A stretch of DNA of 47,183 bases from CAYNWK01 sp964400875. Its GTDB lineage: Bacteria; Chloroflexota; Anaerolineae; Anaerolineales; UBA4823. A program made the translations under genes and the position numbers. The notes under the pieces are model-generated. The model searched no databases. It saw nothing but the letters and a program-made list of their open reading frames with translations, and had not been told where the DNA came from. This document shows, in pieces, positions 23,932-32,891 of this stretch. The stretch lies in assembly GCA_964400875.1 (NCBI GenBank), contig CAYNWK010000013.1, forward strand, positions 1-47,183. The letters are read 5' to 3'. Position 1 is the stretch's first letter; each line of letters begins with the position of its first letter.

Positions 23932-26700
23932 TTATGCGACCTCTTTCAATGCGAGGGCGACCGCGTCATCCGAACTCATCCGGGCGCTCTCCTCCATCGC
24001 CCAATCCCGCTCCTCCTCCCCCATCTCGCCTGCCAACTGTGTCATGGCTTGCTCCATCTCAGCGATTTCGAGCGGGTCGGTGCTGTGGGCGTCCAATTCT
24101 TCACGTGTGGCCTTGGCTCTGCCAAGCAGGTGTGCGGCGTGCTCATGATTCCCGCTGGCAATCGCCATATAAGCGAAACATTCTAGCTGATGAGCAGGGG
24201 CAGGCAGGCTGCCTTCTTCCTGCCAGCGCTTAATGGTCTCCCGGTAGAGCGGGAGCGCTTCTTGGGTATTTCCTGTCCGGCGAAAGAGGTGGGCCAGATC
24301 GCTTTTCGAATGAAGTACGTTTCTCTGGTCGTTGATTGCACGAAAGTCGTTGATGGCTTTCAGCAAAAAATCTTTTGCAGCCTCGGTATCCCCCTGAAGA
24401 GCGGCCATCCTGGCTTGGATTTGCAGCAGGTTTGCATTGATTCGCGGGTTGTTGAACTTCCTGGCGATCTGGATCAACCTCTGAAAGTATGGCTGGCCTT
24501 CCGAAAATTCCCCCTGGTTGACATGCAGGTAAAATTTCACCAGGTCAAGCCAGCCTTCCGAAATCTCAAATCCATTACGCTCGCTGAGCTCCAGGGCGCG
24601 ATCCATTTCCCCTTCCCATTCGGGTGAAAGCTCAATCCGGTTTGCGAGAAGGACGTTGATCCTCCAGGCGATGCCAGTCGTCAAGTGTTCGAGATCGTCC
24701 TTTTCCCGGGCAAGCGCGATGCCTTCATCAATAGTAGCCACGGATAAAAGGTTTTCACCGGATAAGGAGTAGACGACTCCCAGGCCGATAAGGGCTTTGA
24801 TAAAATCTTCAATCAAGTCTTCACTTGGCGCCGTCTCCAGTATATTGCGCGTTTTATTGATGGATGTTTCCAGCCAATTTCGGGCTTCGGTCGGATGGAT
24901 CCAGTGCGCCCAATGATACAGAAGTGCGCTGCTGATTCGCAGAGCCAGTGCCGGGCGATCTTCTAATGTCCAGGTCAAGACCGTTCGCAGGTTATCCATC
25001 TCTAAGAGAATGCGATCAACCCGGGACATCATGGTTTCTCGAATTAAGTGATATTCTGATTCCTGAGCAAATCTAACGAAATAATCCGCGTGCCGGTCGT
25101 ACAGGGTTTCGCCTTCCCCGGCTTCAAGCAATTTGTCCTGGGCAAACTACCGGATGCTTTCTAACATGGAATAACGCGCTTCACCGCTGGGAGGATATTC
25201 GACGGTGACGAGCGATTTGTTAATCAGTTGCTCCATTTGGTCAAAGACAGCCAGCTCATCGAGCGGTTCAAAACCTGTGATCGTTTGGGCGGCTTCGAGA
25301 TTCCAGCCGCCGGAGAAAACGCTTAAGCGGCGGAGAAGGGTGCGCTCTTGCTGGTCGAGCAGCTGCCAGCTCCAGTCAATCAGGGCTTGCAGGGTTTGCT
25401 GGCGAGGCAAGGCGGTACGGCGACCGCCTGTCAGGAGGCGGAAACGGTCATTGAGATGATCCTTAATTTGCTCGATCGTCAGCATGCGCAGGCGAGCTGC
25501 AGCCAGTTCGAGCGCTAACGGGATGCCGTCCAACCGCCGCACAACATCTGCGACAGTGGGAGCATTTTTTTCGGTGAGTGCAAAATCGGGGCGAACCGAG
25601 CGGGCGCGTTCGAGGAACAGCTGGACCCCTTCCGAGCTGGCAATATCACCGGGGGCCTGCTGCTCTTTAGGGAGGCTGAGCGGCGGAATCTGGATCATAG
25701 TCTCACCATCGATGAAGAGCGCCTCGCGCCCGGTAACCAGGATGGTGATTCTGGGACAACGTTCCAGCAAGCGCTCGGTGAACTCCGCGCTCTCTTGCAC
25801 AATATGCTCAACATTATCGAGCAGCAGCAACAGCTCCTTGCGGCTCAGGTAATCAACGAGCGTATCGAAGATTTTACGGCCCGGCTGTTCCTGAACATTG
25901 AGGGCAGCGGCGACGCGCTCGGGAATCAGGCCGGGGTCGGTCAGCGGGGCCAGTTCCACCAGCCAGACGCCATCGGGATAGCCCTCGATGACTTCTTCGG
26001 CGGCCTGGAGCATCAGGCGGGTCTTGCCCGTCCCGCCGGGACCGAGCAGGGTGAGCAGCTGCGTGTTCTTGAGCAGGCTTTTGACATCCGCCAATTCTTT
26101 TTCACGCCCGATGAAAGTGGAGAGCTGGCGGTGCAGGTTGTGTTTAAACGTCGCCAGCGATTTCAACGCTGGAAATTCAGCAGCCAAATCAGGATGACAG
26201 AGCTGGTGAATTTGAACGGTAGTCGAAATCCCCTTAAGCCGGTGTTCGCCCAAATTCGTCAGGGAGCAATTTTCGGGCAGCGACCTTTGAACGAGCGTGG
26301 CGGTGATATCAGAGAGCAGGACCTGCCCGCCATAACCCAGTTCCATGACCCTCGCTGCCAGGTTGACTTCGGGGCCGTAGTAATCACCCTGGCGTTCCTG
26401 GCTCTCCCCGGTATGCAGCCCAATACGCACCTTGAGCGGGCCGATCGCACCCGGCCAGGTTTCGGCGCCGATCGCCTGCTGTCCGGCCAGCGCAGCCGCG
26501 ACAGCGTCCGAGGGCGACTCATAAGCCGCATGGAAACCATCCCCGGTCATTTTCACCACCCGTCCCCGATGCTGTTCGATGACCCCTTGCAGCAAGGCGT
26601 CGTGCCGGGCGGAGGCTCGTCGCATCTCCTCGGGAAAGTTCTCCCAGAGCGGGGTGCTGTTTTCAAGATCGGTGAAAAGGAAGGTGAGAGGACCTGTCAT
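23932..26700 (-). pseudogene. Adenylate cyclase-STAND ATPase-TPR regulator interrupted by an in-frame amber codon
   Basis: The reading frame is one 922-residue protein broken by a single TAG at 25147-25149 (codon 518). The sequence around it reads MLESIR-stop-FAQDKLLEAGE, where family members have Gln (CAG), so one base change explains the break. The N-terminal class III cyclase domain (1-165) has Asp11, Lys50, Asp54, Asn113 and Arg117. The STAND/NB-ARC ATPase has Walker A GPGGTGKTR (220-228), Walker B LLLLLDNVEH (about 294-305) and a winged helix. The C-terminal part (about 400 residues) is TPR-like. This is the AfsR-like signal-sensing layout common in Chloroflexota. Readthrough, true decay or a base error are all possible. 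A separate TPR protein from an inner ATG near 25131 could be made. SD: GGAGAG before 26700. Confidence 0.85.
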
Positions 26701-26804
26701 GGCTCACTGCTCTCCAGTAGGGTTTTCAAATAGTAGATTTTTTGCCATCCAAATTTTAAGCGCCAGCCAGCGCGAGACCAGACAGAGGAGCTCTCTAGCC
26801 ACGT

Positions 26805-27065
26805 TCAGAAGCTTTCCACGCCCAGCTCGTCAGGGTCAAGCCCAAGATGGGAAATGACGATGCGCAACGGCCAGTGGCGATGTTCGTCAAAGGCGTTCCG
26901 GGCATCCTGCAAGGCCCGTTTCTTTTCTTTTTTGTTGCGCACCAGCAGGCCGGAGACCTTCCTGGTATGTAAATAAGCAGCAATTTCTGAGACAGAGCCG
27001 TCGCTGTGCTCTAATGCGTCCCCGATCAGCTCCTGGAGGAAGCTGCGGTATACCCGGATATCCAT
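26805..27065 (-). CDS. Small protein of unknown function
   Basis: I do not recognise this 86-residue protein. It is charged and predicted helical (RSFLQELIGDALEHSDGSVSEIAAYL) with a basic middle (RNKKEKKRALQD) and no signal or membrane segment. AAAGGA precedes the ATG. It sits about 105 bases upstream of the cyclase/STAND regulator on the same strand and may be co-transcribed with it, for example as a small regulator, but nothing in the sequence shows this. Confidence 0.6.
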   Translation of the reverse strand: MDIRVYRSFLQELIGDALEHSDGSVSEIAAYLHTRKVSGLLVRNKKEKKRALQDARNAFDEHRHWPLRIVISHLGLDPDELGVESF

Positions 27066-27209
27066 CTGGGTGTCCTTTCAGAAAAATCTGTACTTCTTCC
27101 CTCAAGTGGGTAAGTCCTAATTCTATCATTCTTGTTAGTTGGCATGCTTCATGCTCCCTCTAGCGGGGCAGACGCCCGATCCCGGGTGGGATCGCTCGAC
27201 CAGAGGTGC

Positions 27210-27977
27210 ATGATGAACCGGTACGTAAGCGTAAGTTTGGCAATCATTTTCATCTTGTTCAGCGCAGTGATCTTGTGGCCGCGCGGGCCGGCAGTGTCCG
27301 AGTCCTCCTGGCTGGTTAAAGCCTCAGAGATCTTGCAAACCAAGCCGGTCTACAACTGGTACGTCTGCGCCGACCTGGGCATCGGCCCGGTGCCGGGATT
27401 AGCCGGTGAGTGGGCGCGCTTCACCCTGTGCCATAATAAGGGCTGGCAGGTCAACGCCTATTGTTTCCAACCTCCGGTTCCGCAGCCCGAGATCGGCACG
27501 GTGTGTTCGCGCACCTCTGAGGATACCTACTGGTGTGGAAACGAGGTGCAGATGCTGCGCGAATACCAGCAGTTGGAAACGCCGCCCGCGCCTCCCGACA
27601 CAGAAACTCCGCCCGCGCCCCCTACGGAAACGCAGACCCCGCCGCCCACGCTGACCGGCACGCCCAGCCAGACCGGAACCTGGACCGCCACGGTTACGCC
27701 CACTCCCAGCGAGACGCCCACGCCGACTAACTCGCCAGCGCCCTCAGCCTCTCCCTCACCCACGGCAACGCTCACTGCTACTCCAACCGGAGGGGTTCCA
27801 CCCGCGCCGCCTCAGGCGCCCACACCGACAGTCACGCCCACTAGGCCTCCACCGCCAGGAGGCCAGGGCAACCTGGAATGGGTCGTTTTATCCGCTTCGC
27901 TGCTCGGGTTCTTCGCCCTGACTGCCGGGATCGGTCTGTACGGTCTGTTGGAGCGCAAACGAGACCCGCGTCCATGA
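27210..27977 (+). CDS. Surface protein with Thr/Pro-rich stalk and C-terminal membrane anchor
   Basis: This 255-residue exported protein has a signal peptide (LAIIFILFSAVILW), a compact cysteine-containing head (about 30-125: five Cys, with WYVCADLG, FTLCHNKGW, AYCF, TVCSRT and YWCGNE), a long low-complexity Thr/Pro/Ala stalk (about 125-215), and a C-terminal hydrophobic segment (LEWVVLSASLLGFFALTAGIGLYGLL) followed by the basic tail ERKRDPRP. This is the shape of a cell-wall-spanning anchored protein. No LPXTG motif precedes the membrane segment (PPPGGQGN is there instead). An AGAGGTG SD favours the ATG ATG at 27210. The stop overlaps the next start (ATGA). The head fold is unknown to me. 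Confidence 0.7.
   Translation: MMNRYVSVSLAIIFILFSAVILWPRGPAVSESSWLVKASEILQTKPVYNWYVCADLGIGPVPGLAGEWARFTLCHNKGWQVNAYCFQPPVPQPEIGTVCSRTSEDTYWCGNEVQMLREYQQLETPPAPPDTETPPAPPTETQTPPPTLTGTPSQTGTWTATVTPTPSETPTPTNSPAPSASPSPTATLTATPTGGVPPAPPQAPTPTVTPTRPPPPGGQGNLEWVVLSASLLGFFALTAGIGLYGLLERKRDPRP
27574..27860 (+). repeat. Low-complexity C-rich stalk repeat
   Basis: Degenerate tandem Thr/Pro codons make the plus strand strongly C-rich here. It codes the stalk of the surface protein and is prone to slippage and misassembly. Confidence 0.7.
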
Positions 27978-28900
27978 GCGGATACCGGACTCCCGCGTGG
28001 AGGCCATCGAGATTTGACGCGCCGGATTGGAAATTAAGCCTCCTGCTGCTGGGAGCCTGGATGATCGGCGGGGTCATGGTCGCCGGGATACTCCCTGGAA
28101 AATCCAACCCCAACCGCCGCACAGCCTCCCGCGCTCTGCCCCCTCCGGCCACTGTGCTGCGGGATGCGGATCGTGCCGCGCCCCTTCAGCCGTCCCGTTT
28201 GACGCCCACCCAACCACCGTATCTGTACTTCCCTCTGACTTTACGTACGCACGCCGATCCGCCCCCCACCCCTGCAGCAGGAACCACCGCCATTTTGAAG
28301 TTTTACAAGATCGATTTCGAGGATCAGCGGGAGCGCGTCTCCATCCGCATTCAGCCAGCCGGCACGGAGGTCAACCGGGGAAATCCGATCTCGATTGAGT
28401 TCTACCCTGGGTCGCACTGCGCTTTCGGTGACGGCTATGCCTGCGCTAACGTCTACCTGGCCGGCAATGGGGAGCAAGTGACCTTCCTGACGGTGCATTC
28501 CGGAATCGGCGGAGAAGGCGAGCCCTTCCGCAGAGCTGTAGAAGGCGCCTGGATCAACCAGGCGCTTTACCCCCTGCCCCAGGTGCAAGCCAACCTGGAG
28601 GCCTTGACCGGCGCAAAAGTAAGCCTCTCCCAGGGAGGTAAATCCCAGGATGGATTTAGATTGGCCGCGCTCGTGCGCGTGCCCGCAGAAGGGGTGGGGG
28701 CATACTTCCGGTCCCCGGTCAGCGCTGCGCTGCGCCTGGCGGCCCGCTCCAACCCAGGGCTGAAAAGCTACCTCGAACCCAACCAGCCTTTGCTGGTCTT
28801 CGAGACCTGCGGTTGGAAGATGCCGGGCGAGCCCTGGGCGGATGGCGTGACCAGCACCAGCGGATCGGTTTATCTGGGCGTAATCGTCAAGGGGAAATAA
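27974..28900 (+). CDS. Exported protein with weak sortase-like C-terminus
   Basis: This 308-residue protein is translationally coupled (ATGA) to the surface protein before it. It has an N-terminal hydrophobic segment (LSLLLLGAWMIGGVMVAGIL), a Pro-rich linker ending in LYFPLTLR, and a C-terminal domain from about 103. That domain has QVTFLTVHSGIGGEGEPF (His175) and LLVFETCGW (Cys279), then a strand YLGVIV. The His in one strand and the Cys at the end of a later strand recall sortases (TLxTC). However, the spacing and loops differ and no Arg follows the Cys, so catalysis by the usual triad is doubtful. Two further Cys (149, 157) could form a disulfide. I call it an exported protein of unknown function, sortase-like at best. 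Confidence 0.6.
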   Translation: MSGYRTPAWRPSRFDAPDWKLSLLLLGAWMIGGVMVAGILPGKSNPNRRTASRALPPPATVLRDADRAAPLQPSRLTPTQPPYLYFPLTLRTHADPPPTPAAGTTAILKFYKIDFEDQRERVSIRIQPAGTEVNRGNPISIEFYPGSHCAFGDGYACANVYLAGNGEQVTFLTVHSGIGGEGEPFRRAVEGAWINQALYPLPQVQANLEALTGAKVSLSQGGKSQDGFRLAALVRVPAEGVGAYFRSPVSAALRLAARSNPGLKSYLEPNQPLLVFETCGWKMPGEPWADGVTSTSGSVYLGVIVKGK

Positions 28901-28903
28901 TAA

Positions 28904-28946
28904 AGGGCCAGCCGTAGATGATCGTGAGATGATGTAGGCTGGCCCT
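28904..28946. terminator. Bidirectional terminator between convergent units
   Basis: AGGGCCAGCC pairs with GGCTGGCCCT around a 23-base loop, three bases after the sortase-like gene. The minus-strand FecR gene ends 82 bases further on, so one hairpin can serve both strands. Confidence 0.55.
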
Positions 28947-29027
28947 GGCAAGACACTCGCACAGAGTGTCAATATGTTAAACGTCTTGAGGTGGCGCGGG
29001 TTACCCGGCTATCAAAACCGTCAATCG

Positions 29028-30083
29028 CTACCCGATGCACACGCTAACCTTGACCTGCAGGGGCAGGCGTGCGGAGTTGCCGAAAGCGTCCTGGGCGTCG
29101 ATGAAGATCTGGAGCGTTCCAGTCGAGGTCGCCGGGCCGACTTGCGCCCACCACTGCGACTCTCCTTCCGGGGTCATCTGGACCTCACCGCTGCTCTCCC
29201 CGTTGACCCAGCTGGCGGTCACGGATGCAACCTCGCTCTCGTCCTGGACGACCACGCCCACCGAGACAGTGTCCGGCGCGCCGGGACATTCAAACCCGAT
29301 GGCCAGCGACTCGGGATCAATCACGATCAAATCGATCGCCGGCGGCGTGTTATCCGTTTGCGCCTCGATGATCTTCCAGGCTTCATCGATCACCGCTAGC
29401 GGCGATTGGTATTCGCGAGCCAGCGCGTTGAAATCCCGCATGCTGAAAGGGATAGGTTGTTCGGGTCCTGGCACGCCGGCGGGTGGGACCTCCAGGAAGA
29501 ACCCCGAGGAGAGCTGCGTGCTGACCCCGCTGGCGGCCACTCCCACGCTGCCGCCAAAATTCCCCACCGTAGCGACATCTGTCCCCGGGTTGTAAACCAC
29601 GAAGAACTCCGTTCCCAGGATGGTGATTTCTGCACCGTTGGGGGTATCGAAAGTAGCCACGGCCCCATCCTGCACCACCTCTCCGGTAAAGCCCCCGGAT
29701 TCCAGGAAAAGGCGCACGTCCAAAGGCGCCCCCGGGGCGCTGGAAGCGACGATCTGCCTCAGGCTGGTGTCATTGAACAGGCGCAGCTGCATCAGATCGC
29801 CGAAATCCAGCAGGCCTTCGCCGCCCCGCGTGATGCTCAGCGCGTCGCCGGCGTGGAGCGGGTTGGTTCCAAGGACCTGATTGAGAGAATTCTTGTCCGG
29901 GCCTTGCTCCACAACTTCCAGCTCTTGCGTGATCGTGCCGATCGATTCAGGGATGGGCGTGAGCTGTACTTCCGTAACCGTGGGAGGGTTGTTATCCGGC
30001 GGGGTTCCACCTCCAGAACTGCATAGGCAAGCCGCAGCCGCTAAAGACAGCGCGGCAAGGATCAACCAAAATTTTCGCTTCAT
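29028..30083 (-). CDS. FecR-domain lipoprotein
   Basis: This 351-residue lipoprotein (lipobox ending AAAAC, Cys19) has a FecR-like beta domain at about 75-190: NPLHAGDALSITRGGEGLLDFGD, then FDTPNGAEITILGTEFFVVY and VGNFGGSVGV. FecR domains sense or relay signals outside the membrane and also appear in secreted structural proteins. A C-terminal Ig-like part with paired Cys (about 250-351) follows. GAGGAGG precedes the ATG. It lies 95 bases downstream of the nSTAND ATPase on the same strand and can be the last gene of that operon. A sensor or surface partner for the ATPase is an inference. Confidence 0.78.
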   Translation of the reverse strand: MKRKFWLILAALSLAAAACLCSSGGGTPPDNNPPTVTEVQLTPIPESIGTITQELEVVEQGPDKNSLNQVLGTNPLHAGDALSITRGGEGLLDFGDLMQLRLFNDTSLRQIVASSAPGAPLDVRLFLESGGFTGEVVQDGAVATFDTPNGAEITILGTEFFVVYNPGTDVATVGNFGGSVGVAASGVSTQLSSGFFLEVPPAGVPGPEQPIPFSMRDFNALAREYQSPLAVIDEAWKIIEAQTDNTPPAIDLIVIDPESLAIGFECPGAPDTVSVGVVVQDESEVASVTASWVNGESSGEVQMTPEGESQWWAQVGPATSTGTLQIFIDAQDAFGNSARLPLQVKVSVCIG

Positions 30084-30178
30084 CGCCAGCCTCCTCTATG
30101 TTGCATACATTTTCAGCGTTGGGGGTATCAAAACTTTCATCCACCCCTATAAACGCACGCAGTCCAAAAAATCCGGCA

Positions 30179-32164
30179 TTAATCCTGCGGATGGCGTTCC
30201 TCCACACCCACCAGCGCGGCGAGCAGGACGAAGGCAGTCATGATCGCACCCGCTATGACCACCAGGAAGATAATGCCTGGCGGCGCCTGGCCGAGGCGCA
30301 GGCGTTGAAAAGCCCGGCCGAAGGTCTCGCCAAACCCCAACGCCAACCCACCGGCAAGCGCGGCGATCGGAACGGTCAACCAGGCCGGTCGGCGCGACTC
30401 GAGCGCCCAGATCGCCCCCAGGCCAGAGAGCAATCCCCAACCAAGGCCCTGGGCAACGACCAGGACCATCGACAGCAGATCTCCGGGGACGTCAAGCAGC
30501 TTGTGAAAGGCCAGCGCCAGCGCGAAGGAGCCAGCACCCCCGAGGCCTGCAACCAGCCAGCGCATCCACCGGCGGGGCCCATGGTAGCTGGCCACAGCCA
30601 GGTCCACGCTCAGCACCAGCAGCACCCCGGCGATGGCGCCGGGCAGGCTGCGGTAGATGGTAAGCAGGGTTAACAGCGTCGGGTCATTTACCTGGGGATA
30701 GTAAGTGATCAGGTAAGCCAGGGCGAACCCCAGACCGCCGCCCAACAGGCCTCGCAGCGCGCTGCGGCGAACGCTCGCCACCTGGCGCTGCGCTTCTTCC
30801 CTAGCCTGCACCGCGGCCGCACGCCGGGCCGCCCATTCGCGGATGGGCTCTACCAGCCCTTCCCCGGACAGAATGTAGCGCTCATCCACGGTGCGAACCA
30901 GCCGGTTGTCCTCCAGGATATCGAGCAGCCGGTTCGTCTCCGCCCGAGCCAAACCGTAAGCCTGCATGGACTCGGCCAGCTCAGCAGACGTTCCACCCTC
31001 AGGCTGGCGCCCGGCGAGCACGACAAGCAGCTGCCAGGCCGCTTCCCGGTCTTGGGATCTCAGGTGGCGGGACACTACCAGCTCCAGGTGATCGCGCAGT
31101 ACACCCGGTACCTGGCCTGCACGCTCGTAAGCCGCTTTGCTTAATTGCCTCTCTCCGGGGGCCAGCCCCTCCACCAGCGTATGGCAAACCAGCTGCAGCC
31201 GGGCCGGATCGACGGCCTCGTCTCCCAGGTCATGCAGCAAAGCCGCCAGCAGGTCTGCATCCACCTCGATGCCGCGCAATTGGGCCGGTTCCAAGATGGC
31301 CTGGCGGGCTTCTCTCGCCGTCAAGGGCGGCAGCGCGATCTGGTTGCTCAGATAGGGTGTGGGAATGGCGGGCTCGAAAGTGGCCAGATACCCCAGCCAG
31401 GCTGAACGCAGGCTGATCAGCCAGTGAGCGCCCAACTGCCGGTCGAACAGGCAGTTCGCCAGCTCGCTCAGGAATTCCCGGCGAGCATCAGGGGGCTGTT
31501 TGAGGATAAGTTCGAAGCGGTCCAGCAGCACGTAGGCCTGTTTACCCGGGGGCAGCCTGCCGGTCACCTGGCGCAGGAAGGCCCCCAGCGGCGCGTTTTT
31601 CAGCATGGGGGTGCGATCCAGGTCCGGCAGCAAGCTGTGCTTGATTGTAGCTGCCAAAGGCTCATCCCCCACCCGCACCAGCAAGGGCAGGTGTTGAGCG
31701 GCGATCAGCGCCGGCGCGATGCCGGCCTGCAGCAGGCTGGTCTTGCCCATGCCGATATCCCCGTGCAAAACCGCCAGGCGGCAGCGCGAATCGCTGCAGG
31801 TCAGGTTCTCGAGCGTCTGGGCCAGGGCGCGGTCGCGCCCGAAGAAGCGCGCCACATCGGCCAGCTCGTAAGGCAGCAGGTATTTATACGGGCTGCCCGA
31901 CTCTGGCGGCGGCGTGTTTGCCTGATCGGATAGGTTTTTGGCTAGATTGGCGACCGCCTGGGCCAGCTTTTCCCCCTCGTAATCTTCCTGATCGCGGGCT
32001 TCATCGGCGCCGGAGAGCGCCTGGTGATAGACCACCGAAGCGCCGTCCCCGATCGCCGCAACGCTGCGGTTCAGGTTCTGGACGACATAGCTATCCCCGG
32101 AGACCTGTTGGGGAACTGATCGATCTGCTCCTTCACTTTTCTCGGGACTGCTCGCTTTGTCCAC
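30179..32164 (-). CDS. NLR-like nSTAND ATPase with C-terminal membrane domain
   Basis: This is a 661-residue protein. Residues 23-47 carry the short motif GDSYVVQNLNRSVAAIGDG, also found in the upstream HTH protein. A STAND-type NTPase domain follows: FFGRDRAL at 107, Walker A GDIGMGKTS (135-143), Walker B YVLLDRFE (211-218), a helical/winged-helix part to about 450 and a basic linker. About six membrane segments fill 470-655. In place of the usual C-terminal repeat sensor (WD40, TPR, LRR) there is a membrane domain, so it may act as its own effector at the membrane. It lies 40 bases downstream of the HTH gene and upstream of the FecR lipoprotein. Defence or programmed death is plausible from the family but unproven here. 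Confidence 0.82.
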   Translation of the reverse strand: MDKASSPEKSEGADRSVPQQVSGDSYVVQNLNRSVAAIGDGASVVYHQALSGADEARDQEDYEGEKLAQAVANLAKNLSDQANTPPPESGSPYKYLLPYELADVARFFGRDRALAQTLENLTCSDSRCRLAVLHGDIGMGKTSLLQAGIAPALIAAQHLPLLVRVGDEPLAATIKHSLLPDLDRTPMLKNAPLGAFLRQVTGRLPPGKQAYVLLDRFELILKQPPDARREFLSELANCLFDRQLGAHWLISLRSAWLGYLATFEPAIPTPYLSNQIALPPLTAREARQAILEPAQLRGIEVDADLLAALLHDLGDEAVDPARLQLVCHTLVEGLAPGERQLSKAAYERAGQVPGVLRDHLELVVSRHLRSQDREAAWQLLVVLAGRQPEGGTSAELAESMQAYGLARAETNRLLDILEDNRLVRTVDERYILSGEGLVEPIREWAARRAAAVQAREEAQRQVASVRRSALRGLLGGGLGFALAYLITYYPQVNDPTLLTLLTIYRSLPGAIAGVLLVLSVDLAVASYHGPRRWMRWLVAGLGGAGSFALALAFHKLLDVPGDLLSMVLVVAQGLGWGLLSGLGAIWALESRRPAWLTVPIAALAGGLALGFGETFGRAFQRLRLGQAPPGIIFLVVIAGAIMTAFVLLAALVGVEERHPQD

Positions 32165-32204
32165 CCCTAATCTCCTGAGCGCTCGAAACCAGGCTTGATC
32201 TTTC

Positions 32205-32780
32205 TCAAGAAGCGCCGCCTTCTTGCTTGGCGCGTTCGGCTACCTTGCGCACCACTGCGGCGATGCCAGCCGCCGGGCTGGTGAGCGTGGCCACGGTCAC
32301 GTCCAGGATATCCGGCGCCATCACCGCCAGGGACTTGAGCCAGCGCTCAACCTTGTTGGGGTTGGCGCCCTCGCCTTTGACCACCTCCGTCTCGATCTTC
32401 TCCACGGTCTGGGCAATCTCTTTCTTCTCCACGTCGGGGTCCGGAGGGCGCGCTTCGATGCGCTGGTAGACGGAGGCGAATGCCTGGGCCAGTTCTTCCG
32501 CCTCCAAGCCGCGGTTGATCGTAACTTGCGCTCCCCGGCCGACTGCCAGCGTGCTCTGATTGATATCCCGGACCTCGAAGCGGTCACCGGCGCCGGGCCC
32601 GGACTCGGGCTGCTCCTCATCGCCCAGGGCAGGCAAGGCATCCTCGGGGATCAACCAGGCCCCCTTGCCTGGTTCTTTGAATGCGCCGGCCAGCCGCCCT
32701 TCCTGGCAGAACTCGCGGATTTTCTCCTGGCTCAGGCCTAATTTGGCGGCGGCTTCCGCGGTGGTCAGATAGATAGGCAT
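32205..32780 (-). CDS. Excisionase-type HTH protein with shared amyloid-like motif
   Basis: This is a 191-residue protein. Residues 3-50 form an excisionase/MerR-like helix-turn-helix (LTTAEAAAKLGLSQEKIREFCQ, then AWLIPEDAL). Residues 66-89 carry RFEVRDINQSTLAVGRGAQ, which lines up with residues 23-47 of the downstream nSTAND ATPase (GD-aromatic-x-V-x-x-(L/I)N-x-S-x-x-A-(V/I)G-x-GA-x-V). A helical tail follows, with KVERWLKSLAVMAPDILDV and a hydrophobic stretch at 150-182 that could touch membranes or pack as a bundle. AGGAG precedes the ATG at 32780, so the 20 extra upstream codons are rejected. As first gene of the operon it may regulate the operon, act as adaptor for the ATPase, or both. 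Confidence 0.75.
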   Translation of the reverse strand: MPIYLTTAEAAAKLGLSQEKIREFCQEGRLAGAFKEPGKGAWLIPEDALPALGDEEQPESGPGAGDRFEVRDINQSTLAVGRGAQVTINRGLEAEELAQAFASVYQRIEARPPDPDVEKKEIAQTVEKIETEVVKGEGANPNKVERWLKSLAVMAPDILDVTVATLTSPAAGIAAVVRKVAERAKQEGGAS

Positions 32781-32812
32781 GTGAAGCTCCTGATTATACG
32801 GAGAAGATGGGT

Positions 32813-32847
32813 GGGGTTTTTGGCGGGCTATGCCCGCCAAAAACCCC
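32813..32847 (-). terminator. Perfect 15-bp hairpin
   Basis: GGGGTTTTTGGCGGG pairs perfectly with CCCGCCAAAAACCCC around a five-base loop. It lies between the URO-D-like gene and the HTH gene, both on the minus strand. It probably ends the URO-D/ferredoxin transcript and insulates the HTH operon. Confidence 0.6.
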
Positions 32848-32891
32848 AGTTAGCTTAAGTATTACAGAACTGCTCTGTTTTGTCAAAAATT

